Source: Holacanthus passer
Taxonomy: Eukaryota; Chordata; Actinopteri; Pomacanthidae
NCBI GenBank assembly: GCA_025331565.1
Contig: JAFREQ010000003.1
Span: forward strand, 13,013,001-13,077,000
Direction: 5' to 3'
DNA length: 64,000 nucleotides
Part shown: positions 35,351-46,862 of the stretch, piece after piece
Position numbering within the stretch: the first letter of the stretch is position 1
Layout of the letters: each line of letters opens with the position of its first letter
The notes under the pieces: generated by a model
Seen by the model: only the letters and a program-made list of their open reading frames with translations
Database searches by the model: none
Told to the model about the DNA's origin: nothing
Position numbers and translations under genes: made by a program

Positions 35351-35870
35351 CGTAACAGCAGTTAAGGAAAAACAAACGAGTGAATGAAAAAATGACTAAA
35401 TGAGTGAATGAATAAATAAGTAAATAATCATGCAGTAGGGGCAGAATGATTTTTAAGAGGTAAAAATGTAGATTACCTTAATCTACATCATCCCATATTT
35501 ATTATGCATACAGGGTTTCAAGGGCAGATACATTCTCTGTCAGTATATACATGATGCTCACAGGGTTTTAGAAAACATTTACATTGGTAGGTCTATGTTG
35601 TAAGTCGTACACAAATGTGTTTCCGTGACTGTCTGCTGACCACGGTGCAATTCTACATGGTACAATTGCAGCTTTTTCTTCTGGCTTAAGACAACTCAAC
35701 TGCAGTGAGTGTGTTTATCATTATGGACGGTTCAGGTGCTGCAGGGGACAGTGGGTTTTTCTGACAGTCCATTGAGGCAAATGAAAATTATACACATCAC
35801 TAAACTATGGAAGCATCCTAGTGTAGGCATGAAAGTCTGATCATTTATACCATCCCTTGGGCCACTTATT

Positions 35871-35874
<4 letters not shown>

Positions 35875-35913
<39 letters not shown>
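35875..35913. repeat. (CT)n microsatellite
   Basis: About 19 TC units followed by TAATTAAA. Confidence 0.97.
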
Positions 35914-35914
<1 letters not shown>

Positions 35915-36295
35915 ATTAAATCAGCCACTGGAATTTGACTTTTGTTTTGAATGTCACTTTTAGAGTTAAAACCCTTCTAACCAGTTTCATATGATTTATC
36001 AAGGGATGGGGTGAAAACTCTTACTGGTCCTCAGAAACTCATCATCAGGTACCTGTTCAGCATTAGCAGCCTGTGGAGCAGCATCACAAGCCACTTAACG
36101 ATCAGTTCAGATTATTCTGTCTTTGAAGTCGTGACAATTTCTTGACAGCTCCCTCAGCATCTCAAAAGAGGATGTGAGCAAAACTTCATGGAGGGAAGCA
36201 GCTCTGGAGAGTTAACTGCTCAACTTATGGCCTCAGCTTCTCCACAAAAAGGAGATGCAAAGAGAGCTGGGAGCAGGTAAGTGTGGAGAGGCCAT

Positions 36296-36450
36296 GGAGG
36301 TAGGCAGTAAACAGGCAGTCAGGTTCATAGTTAGGCAGTCAGGGAGGCAGCCATGGGACAGTTAAGCAGGTAGGCGAGCTGGTTGGCAGACAGGTTGGTG
36401 GGATGGTGGGTAGACCCGCAGGCCCAGCTGCAGGATGGTAGCCTGCAGGT
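36296..36450. repeat. Degenerate short tandem repeat (GGCAGNCAGG-like units)
   Basis: Units such as AGGCAGTAAACAGGCAGTCA, TTAGGCAGTCAGGGAGGCAG and CAGGTAGGCGAGCTGGTTGG recur with changes over about 150 bp. This looks like a worn minisatellite and carries no open frame of note. Confidence 0.45.
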
Positions 36451-37236
36451 AGCCTGAACCAGGAATGGTCCCAGTTTACTGCTCCTCTGACATCTGACAG
36501 CCAGAGAATGAAATACAACATCCTGCAATGAATGGAGAACTATGAAACCATCACAACCTGAGGGAGGAAAGGTGAATATAAGCATCTGACCTGAGAAAAT
36601 GACTTGTAAATGTTCACTATTTTTCTCAACTTGGCTGGTTTGATGTTGAATTCAATAAAAGATCAGACATCTAAAATGATTATGTCTTATGTGATTTCCT
36701 CTCAGTGATGTTACAATAACAAATTAAATAGTCAATCATTTGCAGGTGTCATGGTATCTGTAATTGTATTTGGCTGAAATGTTCAACTTCTTTGGGAAAA
36801 GCAACCAGAGAAATGATTGTTAAAATAAAGTCTTGACAATGTATTTAAATGACCTATAACCTAAAGTTTGGGAAGGTATTCTATCAAAGGTATCTCATAT
36901 TTTTTAAACTCATCTTTAGTGATAGACACATCAAAACAATTAAAATTGTTGGTGTTCTCACTTTTCTTCAACCTTTTCTATTTATGTCAAATCCAGTTCC
37001 TGTCATTTCTCAGATTGCCCTTTTCAGAAGAACTGAAAAAAAATATTCAACATGAGAGAAAGGTAAAGTTGCACCACCTTCTAAAAATGCAGCATTTCTG
37101 TTTTCCCTTCTACTCTATTGATGCTGCAGTCCTTGGAAGTTCTTCCAATTCAGTCAGGGATTTTTGCATTTGGGGTTGCTGATCATCAGGTCAAAAAGGT
37201 GAGTCTATAAAAACAAAAACATATATTTTATCACTG

Positions 37237-38780
37237 TACACAGTACTGTGCAAACATTTTAGGCAAGTGGAAACTAAGAATGTTTTCAAAAATATAAAAA
37301 TAATTTAGTTTTTTTTTATCAATATACAAAATGATAAGTGAGTGAACAAAGGAAAAATCTAAATCAAATCCAATCCAAATTTGCTGTTACTACCCTTTGC
37401 TTTCAAACCAGCATCAATTCTTATGGTACACTTGCACAAAGTCAGGGATTTTGTAGGATTATAGTCAGATGTATGATCAACCAATTATACCAAACAGGTG
37501 CTAATGATTGGCAATTTCACATGTAGGTTGAAACACAGTCATTAACTGAAACAGAAACAGCTGTGTAGGAGGCTTAAAACTGGGTGAGGAACAGCCAAAC
37601 TCTGCTACCAAGGTGAGTTAGTTTCATGTCACAGGTCATACACCATGGCAAGACTGAGCACAGCAACAAGACACAAGATAGTTATACTGCATCAGCAAGG
37701 ACTCTCCCAGACAAAGATTTCAAAGCAGACTGGGGTTTGTGATGTGCTGTTCAAGCTCATTTGAAGAAGCACAAAGAAACAGGCAATGTTGAAGATTGTA
37801 GATGCAGCGGTCGACCAAGGAAACTTTGTGCAGCAGATGAAAAACACATCAAGCTTATTTCCCTTCAAAATCGGAAGATGTCCAGCAGTGCCATCAACTC
37901 AGAACTGGCAGAAACCAGTGGGACCCATGTACATCCATCTACTGTCTGGAGAAGTCTGGCCAGAGGTGGTCTTCATGGAAGAGTTGCAGCCAAAAAGCCA
38001 AACCTTCGACATGGAAACAAGGCCAAGCGACTCAACTATGCACGGAAACACAGGAACTGGGGTGCAGAAAACTAGGTGCTCTGGACTGATGAGTCAAAAT
38101 TTGAAATATTTGGCTGTAGCAGAAGGCAGTTTGTTCACTGAAGGGTTGGAGAGTGGTACAATAATGAGTGTCTGCAGGCAACAGTGAAGCATGGTGGAGG
38201 TTCTTGCAAGTTTGGGGCTGCATTTCTGGAGCTGGAGATTTGGTCAGGATTATGGATGGATGCAGATTTCAATGCTGAGAAATACAGACAGATACTTATC
38301 CATCATGCAATACCATCAGGGAGGTGTATGATTGGCCCCAAATTTATTCTGTAGCAGGACAGCGACCCCAAACATACAGCCAATGTCATTAAGAACAATC
38401 TTCAGCATAAAAAAGAACAAGAAATCCTAGAAGTGATGGTAGGGCCCCCACAGAGCCCTGATCAACATCGAGTCTGTGTGGGATTACATGAAGAGACAGA
38501 AGGATTTGAGGAAGCCTACATCCACAGAGGATCTGTGGTTAGTTCTCCAAGATGTTTGGAACAACCTACCTGCCGAGTTCTTTCAAAAACTGTGTGCAAG
38601 TGTACCTAGAAGAATTGATGCTGTTTTGAAGGCAAAGGGTGGTCACACCAAATATTGATTTAGTTTTCTCTTCTGTTCATTCTCTGCATTTTGTTAATTG
38701 ATGAAAATAAACTATTAACACTTCAATTCAAGTTTACAGCATTTTTTCACACCTGGCAAAAACCTTTGCACTGAACTGTA
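37237..38780 (+). mobile_element. Decayed Tc1-like transposon
   Basis: Left end TACACAGTACTGTGCAAA... and right end ...TTTGCACTGAACTGTA invert onto each other with mismatches; length about 1.54 kb. Transposase pieces on + are 37761-38075 (GNVEDCRCSGRPRKL, HVHPSTVWRSLARGGLHGRV) and 38476-38658 (MWDYMKRQKDLRKPTSTEDL, ending AKGGHTKY). Catalytic parts in between show first-Asp context (WTDES-like, about 38080) and QQDSDPK-like sequence (about 38355) with stops and frameshifts. It is a different Tc1 subfamily from the other copies and is inactive. Confidence 0.82.
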
Positions 38781-41700
38781 TATCATAATAATGATGAATC
38801 TCAGTGTCAGCTCAGATGGGATAAAATAAAGCGTAACAATCCAAAGAAACCACGAAAAGAGCTGCAGGTCGAGTTACAGATTGTTCCTACTGTGCAAAAG
38901 TCCTAAATATGACCTCTAGACAGCAATTGGTTTTGTAAGTTACAGTAATAAAACCAAAGGCTGCCTGTTGCACTTCCTCAAACTGCCTGTAGAGTGCATT
39001 CACACACCATATAATCTCTGTGCTGATGAAGGCCCAGTCTACAAACATTGGTAAAATCATCAGCTTCAGAAACAGTGTTTACACAGGGCCCTTTATTCCA
39101 CTAAAGATCAGAGGTGAATCAGTCAAAATTAGAATAACCAGCAAATTCCACCTTAAATCTCTGAAAAGGTTTAAAAACAGTAGTTAAAACATTTCACCAT
39201 CTAACACATGGCACTTTGTATAGTTATTAGCAGATTTCAACACATGGCAGAGACCGTGCAAATTCTCCTTTCTGCAGAGTAAATCTTAATTTATTCTAAT
39301 TACTGACTGTGTAGCACGTTCACAGCGCACATAAAAAAATACACATTTTTGCATGAATTGCTTCAGTTTTATTCAGAAAGAAAAAAATGTCCGCGTCGCT
39401 TGCCGTCATTGTGTGGCCTCTATGACTCCCTGTTCAACCACTTTCATGAAAAAACTATATGGAGACCCTATATACTGTATATCTGCAGCACAGAATAATG
39501 CAATATTCATCTCGGTGTTCAGTGTATTACATCAATCTTCAGCTGAGTTTTTCACATAGGAAGAAAAAAAAAGTGTCTTCAGGACAAAGTCAGCCAGTTA
39601 TGCTCTTCTGTCAGGGCTGTACTGCTGACGTGCACACAGGCTTCTCATGAGTTTGACTTCTTGGAAAAGTGACAGATCACCAGGCCAAATGGGCTTTTTG
39701 AATTTAGATGACATAGCGTCCTAATTATGCACACTCAGTGACTTACTTATCCAAATCCTTTGAGGTGTTAAACAAAGCTGACTCTACATGTTTTGTGTGT
39801 GTGTGACGTGACTAATCAATCAGCATCCTACTGCATAAAGAGGCAGGTCACCATGTACAGGATGTGCTGAATTGTTCACATCGACTCTTTCACTAACAAA
39901 TTAATACAGAATCAATTGTGTCCCAAAGCTCCAACAGCTTCACGTGTAAGTGAATCACTACAATCTGTTGAGCAGTGTCCCAGCTGTTTACCTTTGACCT
40001 CGGCGGTCGAGCTTTTGAAGAACCACCGTAATAGAGAAAAGGTCAAACAGGTGGACAAAGACAGAGAAAGTTAGAATACGAGAGGAGGATGTCTGGATTC
40101 AGAGGAGACGTTCTCTCAAAGTTCATTCTCCCAAAGTAGAGATGCACAATATTTCTGGTCTGATAAACATGTGACATCCTTTGCGCAGCATGCAGCCAGG
40201 CAGGAATAACAATGGGAGCTGGAGCGGCACTAAGCTATTAATAGCGAGACTTGCTGAGGAAAAGGAAGGAGTTGGGTATAGCCTGCTCTGAGGACCGCCA
40301 GAGGGCACTGGGAGCCTGAAATGAAACATGATGAAGACCCCTCTCCTCCTCCTCTGCCAGTCTACTACCACTCAGACTGCCTAAAGCCACTGGGTGTCAA
40401 AGTTTGACGTATGACTGAATGCAGCCTGAAAGCAGTACTGGAGAGATGATGCCCAGTTAATGGTGCAAATAGGCAAGTATATGCATCGTGGCCATTTCTT
40501 CCAGCAAGTGTTGGTTTGTGTCTCTCCCCGACCCCCCCGTCCCTTTTTTTCAAGACAAGAAAATGTGGACCTTTTCAGAGACCTTCCGAGCCTTTTAAGC
40601 ATTCAAAATCTTTGCAGGCTCCACCAGGGCACAGTCTGTAGGACAACCTTTAAAAGGGCAAAACACCTGCAGGAGGGCTTCCATCATACACAGAATCATA
40701 GCCTGCTGTTATATCACTCTGTTCTTTTATTGCCAAAAAACGTTTATTTGTAACTCAGACAATGCATGTCAAAGTTGCCTCTAAACACAACAGCTAAATA
40801 GTCTCTTAAGCCAAGACATTTCATGCAGTTGAACGAAACATGAGTGAAAATGTCAGTGCACTCCGGCACTCAAGCGGGTTTTATAAAATTGGTACGTCCA
40901 AGCTGATATAAAACACAAAGAGCACTCAAATTTATAATTCATGAGAAACAGCTATTTTTGTGATTTTAGCAGACTCACATGGCTGTTTGTGTTCATAAAT
41001 ACTGACTGATTCAAGATCACAAATAGTACGTCTCACTCCTATTTTAAGGTGGAACTTTCCCAGCAGGAAAGCGCAAAAGAAATTCTTAACATTTTGAATT
41101 TAAGCTCTTGAGAGATACAGATACATTTTTCACCCTTTGACTTTGCTGCACAAAGTAGAAGAAGCCACCAGACTAAATACTCAGTTTAACACAAATGTGC
41201 ACCACCAAGAGGAGAGGAAATTTCCAGGGCATGGGAGAAAAGAGGCTCTCAACTCTGGCAGGTTATTCAGCGAGGGCAGACCTTGGCAGAGCAAGAGCCC
41301 GAAACGTTGGCAGAGCAGTCTCTCTGATGTGTCATGTCTGATGCTTAATGAATCCAGGTAAAATGCTTGCTGCGAGACAGGGGCAAGGGAACTAATGAAA
41401 TCACTACCACCCTGCCTTCAGAAGCAATTACCTCAAGATAAACATTAACCACCAGATGACGTGTCAAATAATGTATAACAGCTCAAACCGCGAATGCAAC
41501 GTCGTATTAAAAATTCAAAGAAATTCCTTGAATGTTTCTGTATTCAGAGGAGTCTCCCAAAAACTTCAAGGGGGGCAGAACAGCATTGGCAGGCCAGAGC
41601 ATTAAACAGCCTCCGTATGCTTATATCAGCCTCTCCTCTGTGAAATGAGGTTAAGTAATGAAGGCATTAAAAAAAAAAAAACTTGGGATGCAGTGGAATC

Positions 41701-42539
41701 TCTTATCAGTGGCCTGCCTCCTAAAGAGCCGAGGCATCCTTATTTCTATTTTATTTCCAATCCATTCATTAACAGGCCCCATTTGATGGAGACAAAAACA
41801 ACCAATTACTGTGCAAATAATGTCAGCTGTGGTGGCCCTTCCTTTCATGCCTGATTTGTCTTTGTGTTTGGGACTCCATGTTCCTTTGTACTGCCTCCCG
41901 TTCCAGTCGGTGCCTGCCTGGCTTCCTGGCCCTGGCTGCTCCCGCCGTAGTCTCACCCCAGCTTATTTACATTATATTCCATCCTATTTGAATGAGACCT
42001 GCTGAGAGTCAGAGCAGAGACAGACAGTGGACACACATAGTACGGAGCAAAGCAGGATCTCTTCAGCTGCATATATTGTCACCATAAAAAACATTACTTG
42101 TGGTTATTGATAAAGATGCATATATGTTGAAATGATGGAGGGTTTTGTGGAATTGTTGAAATGCAAATATATTGATCTACAGTTATTGACATTTGTATTA
42201 TGCTTTTATGGTCAGGAAGTACAAACAGGGATCAGGACCCTTCACTGCAAATATGGAGTCAAATGCAGAAGCATACACAAACCTAAATACTACAGGTCCA
42301 GTTATGGTCGTCATGTTGAAAAACTTCAATGATCTGATCTTCAATATTTTTTATAATAACATTGCATCAAATTATGATGTGTAATGTGAAAGTTGGCAGT
42401 TGTAGTGATAAACCTGAGAATTATTATCTCAACTCTCCTCAGCTCTATGAGTCCTTTTAGCTCATTGTTTTGGTTTTGGGGTTTTGCTTTAATGTCTTGG
42501 TTCACCCTCGTGGCTCTCATCAACCTGGTTTCTGGCTGT

Positions 42540-42730
42540 GGCATACAGTTTCACTAAAAAACCCACTTTCAGCTACCTGCCCAGCACCAAACAGACAGAG
42601 TTAGAGACCAGCTGGTGAAATCTAGTGGAGCATTTAGCAGCTAAAGAGATACATATGTTCCCTGAGGAGTAAGTAGAGACCAAAAACAGAGCTAAAACTG
42701 GGTGAATATTGGACTTGGATTGGATTTAGA
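42540..42730. repeat. Dispersed repeat-like sequence (family not named)
   Basis: Contains TAGTGGAGCATTTAGCAGCT and GTAGAGACCAAAAACAGAGC. Related wording occurs at 24163-24200 (GGTAGAGACCAAAAACTGAG) and 44460-44600 (AGTTAGTGGAGAAGAAAAAC). I take these as copies of one non-autonomous fish repeat. The call rests on short shared blocks only. Confidence 0.4.
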
Positions 42731-43116
42731 TTCACCAGGTTGCCAGAAACACAACTTGTAACTGAATATTGCTGCTGTTCTGTATTTGTGCAAAGATGCA
42801 GTTGTTTGCTGAATCAACTTAAAAGGTGATAATATGTCAGCAAAGTGTGTAGCACGACTTGTTTCCACAGCTCCCGCGTGGCCAAAAATCTGTTATTAGA
42901 GGTTCAATGAAGAGTGAGACATCCTGCAGTGTTGAGGTAGAGGATAAATCTACATTTATCTGACGATCAAATACTGAAGAAAAATGGTCGCCGGTCACAA
43001 TTACGGGGAGCAAGAATGAGGATAGAACTAAACACTCAAGTGTGCCTCTCTGCTTTACTAGAGGTAATTATTCCAGTGGCCAAATTGTTAATTTAGTTTG
43101 AGTAATTGCTAAAAGA

Positions 43117-43127
43117 GTGTGTGTGTG

Positions 43128-43175
<48 letters not shown>

Positions 43176-43178
43176 GTT
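43117..43178. repeat. (GT)n microsatellite
   Basis: About 28 GT units with a TTTT interruption. Histidine/threonine-rich or valine/cysteine-rich frames over it are spurious. Confidence 0.97.
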
Positions 43179-43910
43179 GGGAGCTGGGTGGGGGGTGATT
43201 GTATTATTGTCTGGCAAGAGACCAGAGAAGCGCTGAAAAAAGAGCCGGTCACTGTGAGTTGGTGGTTCAGGTTCACTAGCCAGCCACCCATAAGCCATCA
43301 AAGCAATGCAAAGCAATTAAGATAATGATTTGAATGACAAAAACACAAAGCTACCTGTCTGGCATACAGTACAAATAACACTACATTTGCCTATCAGGCC
43401 ATGTGCCAAACAGAGGCAGAGGGAGGATGAGAGTTCCTCTGGGAAAATAAATGAATTTAAAATATAAAAAAGGATAGACAATGTTCCCAGTGAAACTCAT
43501 TTGCGCAAACACTTATTCATAGACAGACACTGCTGCACATGTACACCCACACTCACCCACACATTGTCCTCACAAAGGCAAAATAGTGAAGAGCCGTTGA
43601 AGGCATCCGACGCTGAATGTAAGGGAAGAATTTTCACAATCTATTAGCATATCAGAGCCGAGTCTTTACTGATGCGGAATGAAAAAGAAGAGAAATGTAG
43701 GGAAGATGCAGAAGTAAATTCACAATGACCTCGGAATATACACACTTCACATGGTCTGTGCGTATGCGCCACGCTAACAGACTGAACTGAATGAGTTTGG
43801 ATGGGACGATTTTCTCCCTGTTCATTATCCAATAAGGCCTGGGATTTCTGGCTGAACACAGGTCATCATCCCATATCAGAAAATTACCATTTCAATTACC
43901 GTGTTAGCGG

Positions 43911-43955
43911 AGGCAGCTGATGGCTGCGGTATAGGCCTCCATCCATCAGCTGCCT
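43911..43955. promoter_or_regulatory. 13-bp perfect inverted repeat with two CAGCTG E-boxes
   Basis: AGGCAGCTGATGG (43911-43923) and CCATCAGCTGCCT (43943-43955) are exact reverse complements around a 19-bp spacer. Each arm holds CAGCTG, a class A E-box. It could be a paired bHLH site or a hairpin. No gene nearby helps to choose. Confidence 0.5.
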
Positions 43956-44670
43956 TTCTTCTCCACCCCACATTTATATACAGCAAGCGCAGGATCATGG
44001 GAAGGGACAGAGCCAGAAAAGACATGGATAATGAATGACTATTACCTGGAGGCAATAAATGAGAGTCCTTTATGTCCTGTTTAAGATGTGGACAAAAATT
44101 GTGCTATTAAATATATATTTAATTGAATAAATGCATACATAGGTGATGTATATAATGCTGATGGAATGGATATTTATAGTGGATCACGTGCTCTGGGAAG
44201 CATTGTTCTCATTATATCAACAGACACATATGTGAAATAGTTTCAGATCTATTAACAGCTATCAGAAGCTCCCGCTGTGAGGGACATGAAAGAGTGAAGG
44301 AGGCCCGAAGCCGTGGGGCTCCCTGTCAGACCAGCGGGGGGTCTTGTAGTGAGCAGTACACATGCAGGTAGCTGGACAGTCATTAAACACCTAAACAAGA
44401 GTGTGGTTTATAACATGCATGCACAAACATAGTGAGAGTGCTATTACACAGATAGAAATAAAAAGACAGCGTACGCTACCCAGCCAGCTCATCACAGCCA
44501 GAAAATAGCTAGGAACTAAAGGCATTTCCCTCCGGAGTTAGTGGAGAAGAAAAACAGAGCTAAAAAGAGAGATGTTGGACTTCCGTTTGTCTCCATTTGA
44601 CTCTGTTTCTGTTCGACGTCTAAGCAAGCAGCTGTTAGCAAACTGTCAGCCACACAAGCTTTAAAGGATA

Positions 44671-46116
44671 TACAGTTGCAATCAGAAATATTCACCCCCC
44701 CCCCGCAAAGATTTTAAGGACTTATCAATTCAAGTTTTTTCAAAGATTCTGAATGACTTCTTTATGAGTTGAGTGATACATAAAATCAACACAGAAAATG
44801 CATGACATAGTATTTGTGTGTAATGGTATATTTTGTTAAGATAGCCATGTCACAATTATTCAGTCCCTATATGATATTGTTGTTTTTCTGACAGTTTTTA
44901 TGGCCTAAAGTGGAGTTGAAACACAATTAAGCCTTTGGGAACTCTATAATGATCTGCTTCAGCTGTGATGCACATATAAACCCCACCCATGAAGGTATTC
45001 AAGATGAGTTGCAATCATGGGAAAGATAAAGGAGCAAAGGAGCTTCCACAAAAGCTGAGAAAGGGGATTATTTCATCACACCTGACAGGCCTTGGGTATA
45101 AGAAGGTTTTGAAATAAATTAACATTCCAAGAGACACCACTGGGAGCATTATAAGGAAGTTTAAAACTTATGGAACAGCTGCAAACCTGCCTGGCCGTGG
45201 AAGAAAGCCCAACATTTCATTAAGGGCCCTTAGCAACTTAGTCAGGACGACTAAGAAAAACCCCTGTGTGACTACAAGACACAGGATGACGTGATGAAGG
45301 CTGGTACAAGCGCTTCAGTGGCAACTATAAGACATGCACTGACTAAACAAGGACTTCATGGCCAGACTCAAAGACGCACTCCACTCTTGACCACAAGGAC
45401 CATCAATACGCCAGGAGGAATTTGGATAAGGCTACAGAGTTTTGGGAGACAATTCTATGAACTGATGAATCCAAACTGGAGCTGTTTGGACACATGGGTA
45501 TGGTACGGTATGTCTGGCGTGCGAAAGGCCAGGCTTATGACCAGAAGAATACCATCCCCACGGTCAAGCATGGAGGTGGGTCACTGATGATGTGGGGCTG
45601 TCTTTCTGCTGCAGGAACTGGCAATCTTGATCGTGTACCTGTCATCATGGATTCCCAGAAATACCAGGCTATTTTAAAGAGGAACGTGATGCCTTCTGTT
45701 GACAAATTAAACCTTGGTGATCATCGGACTTTCCAGCAAGACAATGATCCCAGGAACACCTCCAAGTCAACCAAAGCTTGGTTGAGAAGATGATCCTGGA
45801 ACGTCCTGGAGTGGCCTTCTCAGTCACCATATATTATATATTTAAATCCATGGAAGCCGTCAAACATCACCAAGCTAGAGGCTTTTGCACGTGAAGAATG
45901 GGCAAAGATTCCGATTGAGAGGTGTAAGAAACTTGTCAGCACTTATGTTTGTTACGTTTGTTAGAAGTTATAAAAGCTAAAGGATGCTCCACAAAGTACT
46001 GAAGCTGTATCAATAAATAAATGTTGTTGTTTAATGAGGTTTTTGTCATTTATTGTCGTTATCTTTCATCCACATCACTATAATGTGATAATAAATATAA
46101 TATTTCTGGTTGTACG
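44671..46116 (+). mobile_element. Decayed Tc1-like transposon
   Basis: Left end TACAGTTGCAATCAGAAATATTCACCCCC. The right end (AATATTTCTGGTTGTACG, about 46100) is a worn inverse of it. Transposase traces on + start near 45016 (MGKIKEQRS-like) and run through the HTH (GYKK, IPRDTTGSIIRKF), the Asp region (YELMNPNWS, changed from TDE), HGGGSLMMWGCLSAAGTGNL (45570-45630), FQQDNDPRNTSKST (about 45730) and the end STKY (about 46000). Several stops and frameshifts show that it is dead. The C tract at 44695-44704 is unusually long. Confidence 0.82.
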
Positions 46117-46189
46117 TCAGTGCTTGCTGCACTATTGGCCAAAAAATTAAATAAATGCATGTTTAACATGTTGACTGAGATCATCTTAT

Positions 46190-46862
46190 CATGGTTTTGT
46201 TCCCTTGTGTTTTTACTAGTTTATTTTCAGTGTATGTTGAGTTTTATACTCCAATGTTTTTGGTTTAGGGTTTAGTTTTTGTTCAGGCTTTACTTCAGTG
46301 GCTGGAGGTGTGGTCCTCAGGTGCTGGGGCTCTCTATTCTCTCAGCTGTCCCCAATTTCACCTCGTCACTGGCAGCTTTAAAAGACTTCTGATTCCACCT
46401 GCAGGTGGCCAGATCATCCTTTTCCATGCTCCTTGTGCATGCGCCCTTACTTTTCTCGCTAATACCTCATGTTTTCCAGTGTTTCAAGTTTCTAGTGTTT
46501 CTGTTTCCCCAGTAAGCTGTCTGATTGTTCTGGTCTGCCAGAGTTTCCAGTGTCTCCAGTATTCCCAGGTCCTCCAGTGTTTTGTTGGTTTTGTCTCCCC
46601 TGTGTTCTTCCCTACCTACCTACCTACCTACCTACCTACCTACCTACCAGCTCCACCAGTGTGTCTCTAGCCCCAACACCTACCACCCACCACCCAGCCT
46701 CCACCCACTGAAGCAACACCACTCCACTGCCTCTCTACACCTTTTTGTGTTTGTGTGTCTTCTGGAGATTTTTTTGGTTAATGAATCCCTTTTACCCCTT
46801 TACCCTCCTGGGTCCAGTTGAACTAACCCCAAACATCACACATCTAATTCAAACCGTAACAA
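46190..46862. repeat. Probable interspersed repeat with (CTAC)n core
   Basis: Pyrimidine-rich stretch with repeated CCAGTGT words (46470-46590), a CTAC tetranucleotide tract, and an end reading CCTTTACCCTCCTGGGTCCA then GTTGAACTAACC. The form recalls a repeat seen many times in fish introns, but I cannot name its family. Confidence 0.35.
46611..46648. repeat. (CTAC)n microsatellite
   Basis: About nine CTAC units. Confidence 0.95.

Larger units (their letters stand above)
35351..37236. other. Intergenic stretch upstream of tbxas1
   Basis: No coding exon recognised. It contains a (CT)n tract (35875-35913) and, at about 36296-36450, an imperfect run of GGCAG/CAGG-type units. Confidence 0.6.
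38781..44670. other. Intergenic stretch, no gene supported
   Basis: About 5.9 kb without a recognisable exon. It contains a GT microsatellite (43117-43178), a dispersed-repeat-like stretch (about 42540-42730) and a perfect inverted repeat with E-boxes (43911-43955). The sequence around 43640-43980 looks unusually repeat-free. Short open frames resemble no protein family. Confidence 0.6.

Noticed and set aside
36296..36450. Possible CRISPR-like or regularly spaced array
   Set aside because: Units are imperfect and contiguous, with no spacers, and the DNA is a vertebrate nuclear sequence. It is a worn minisatellite.
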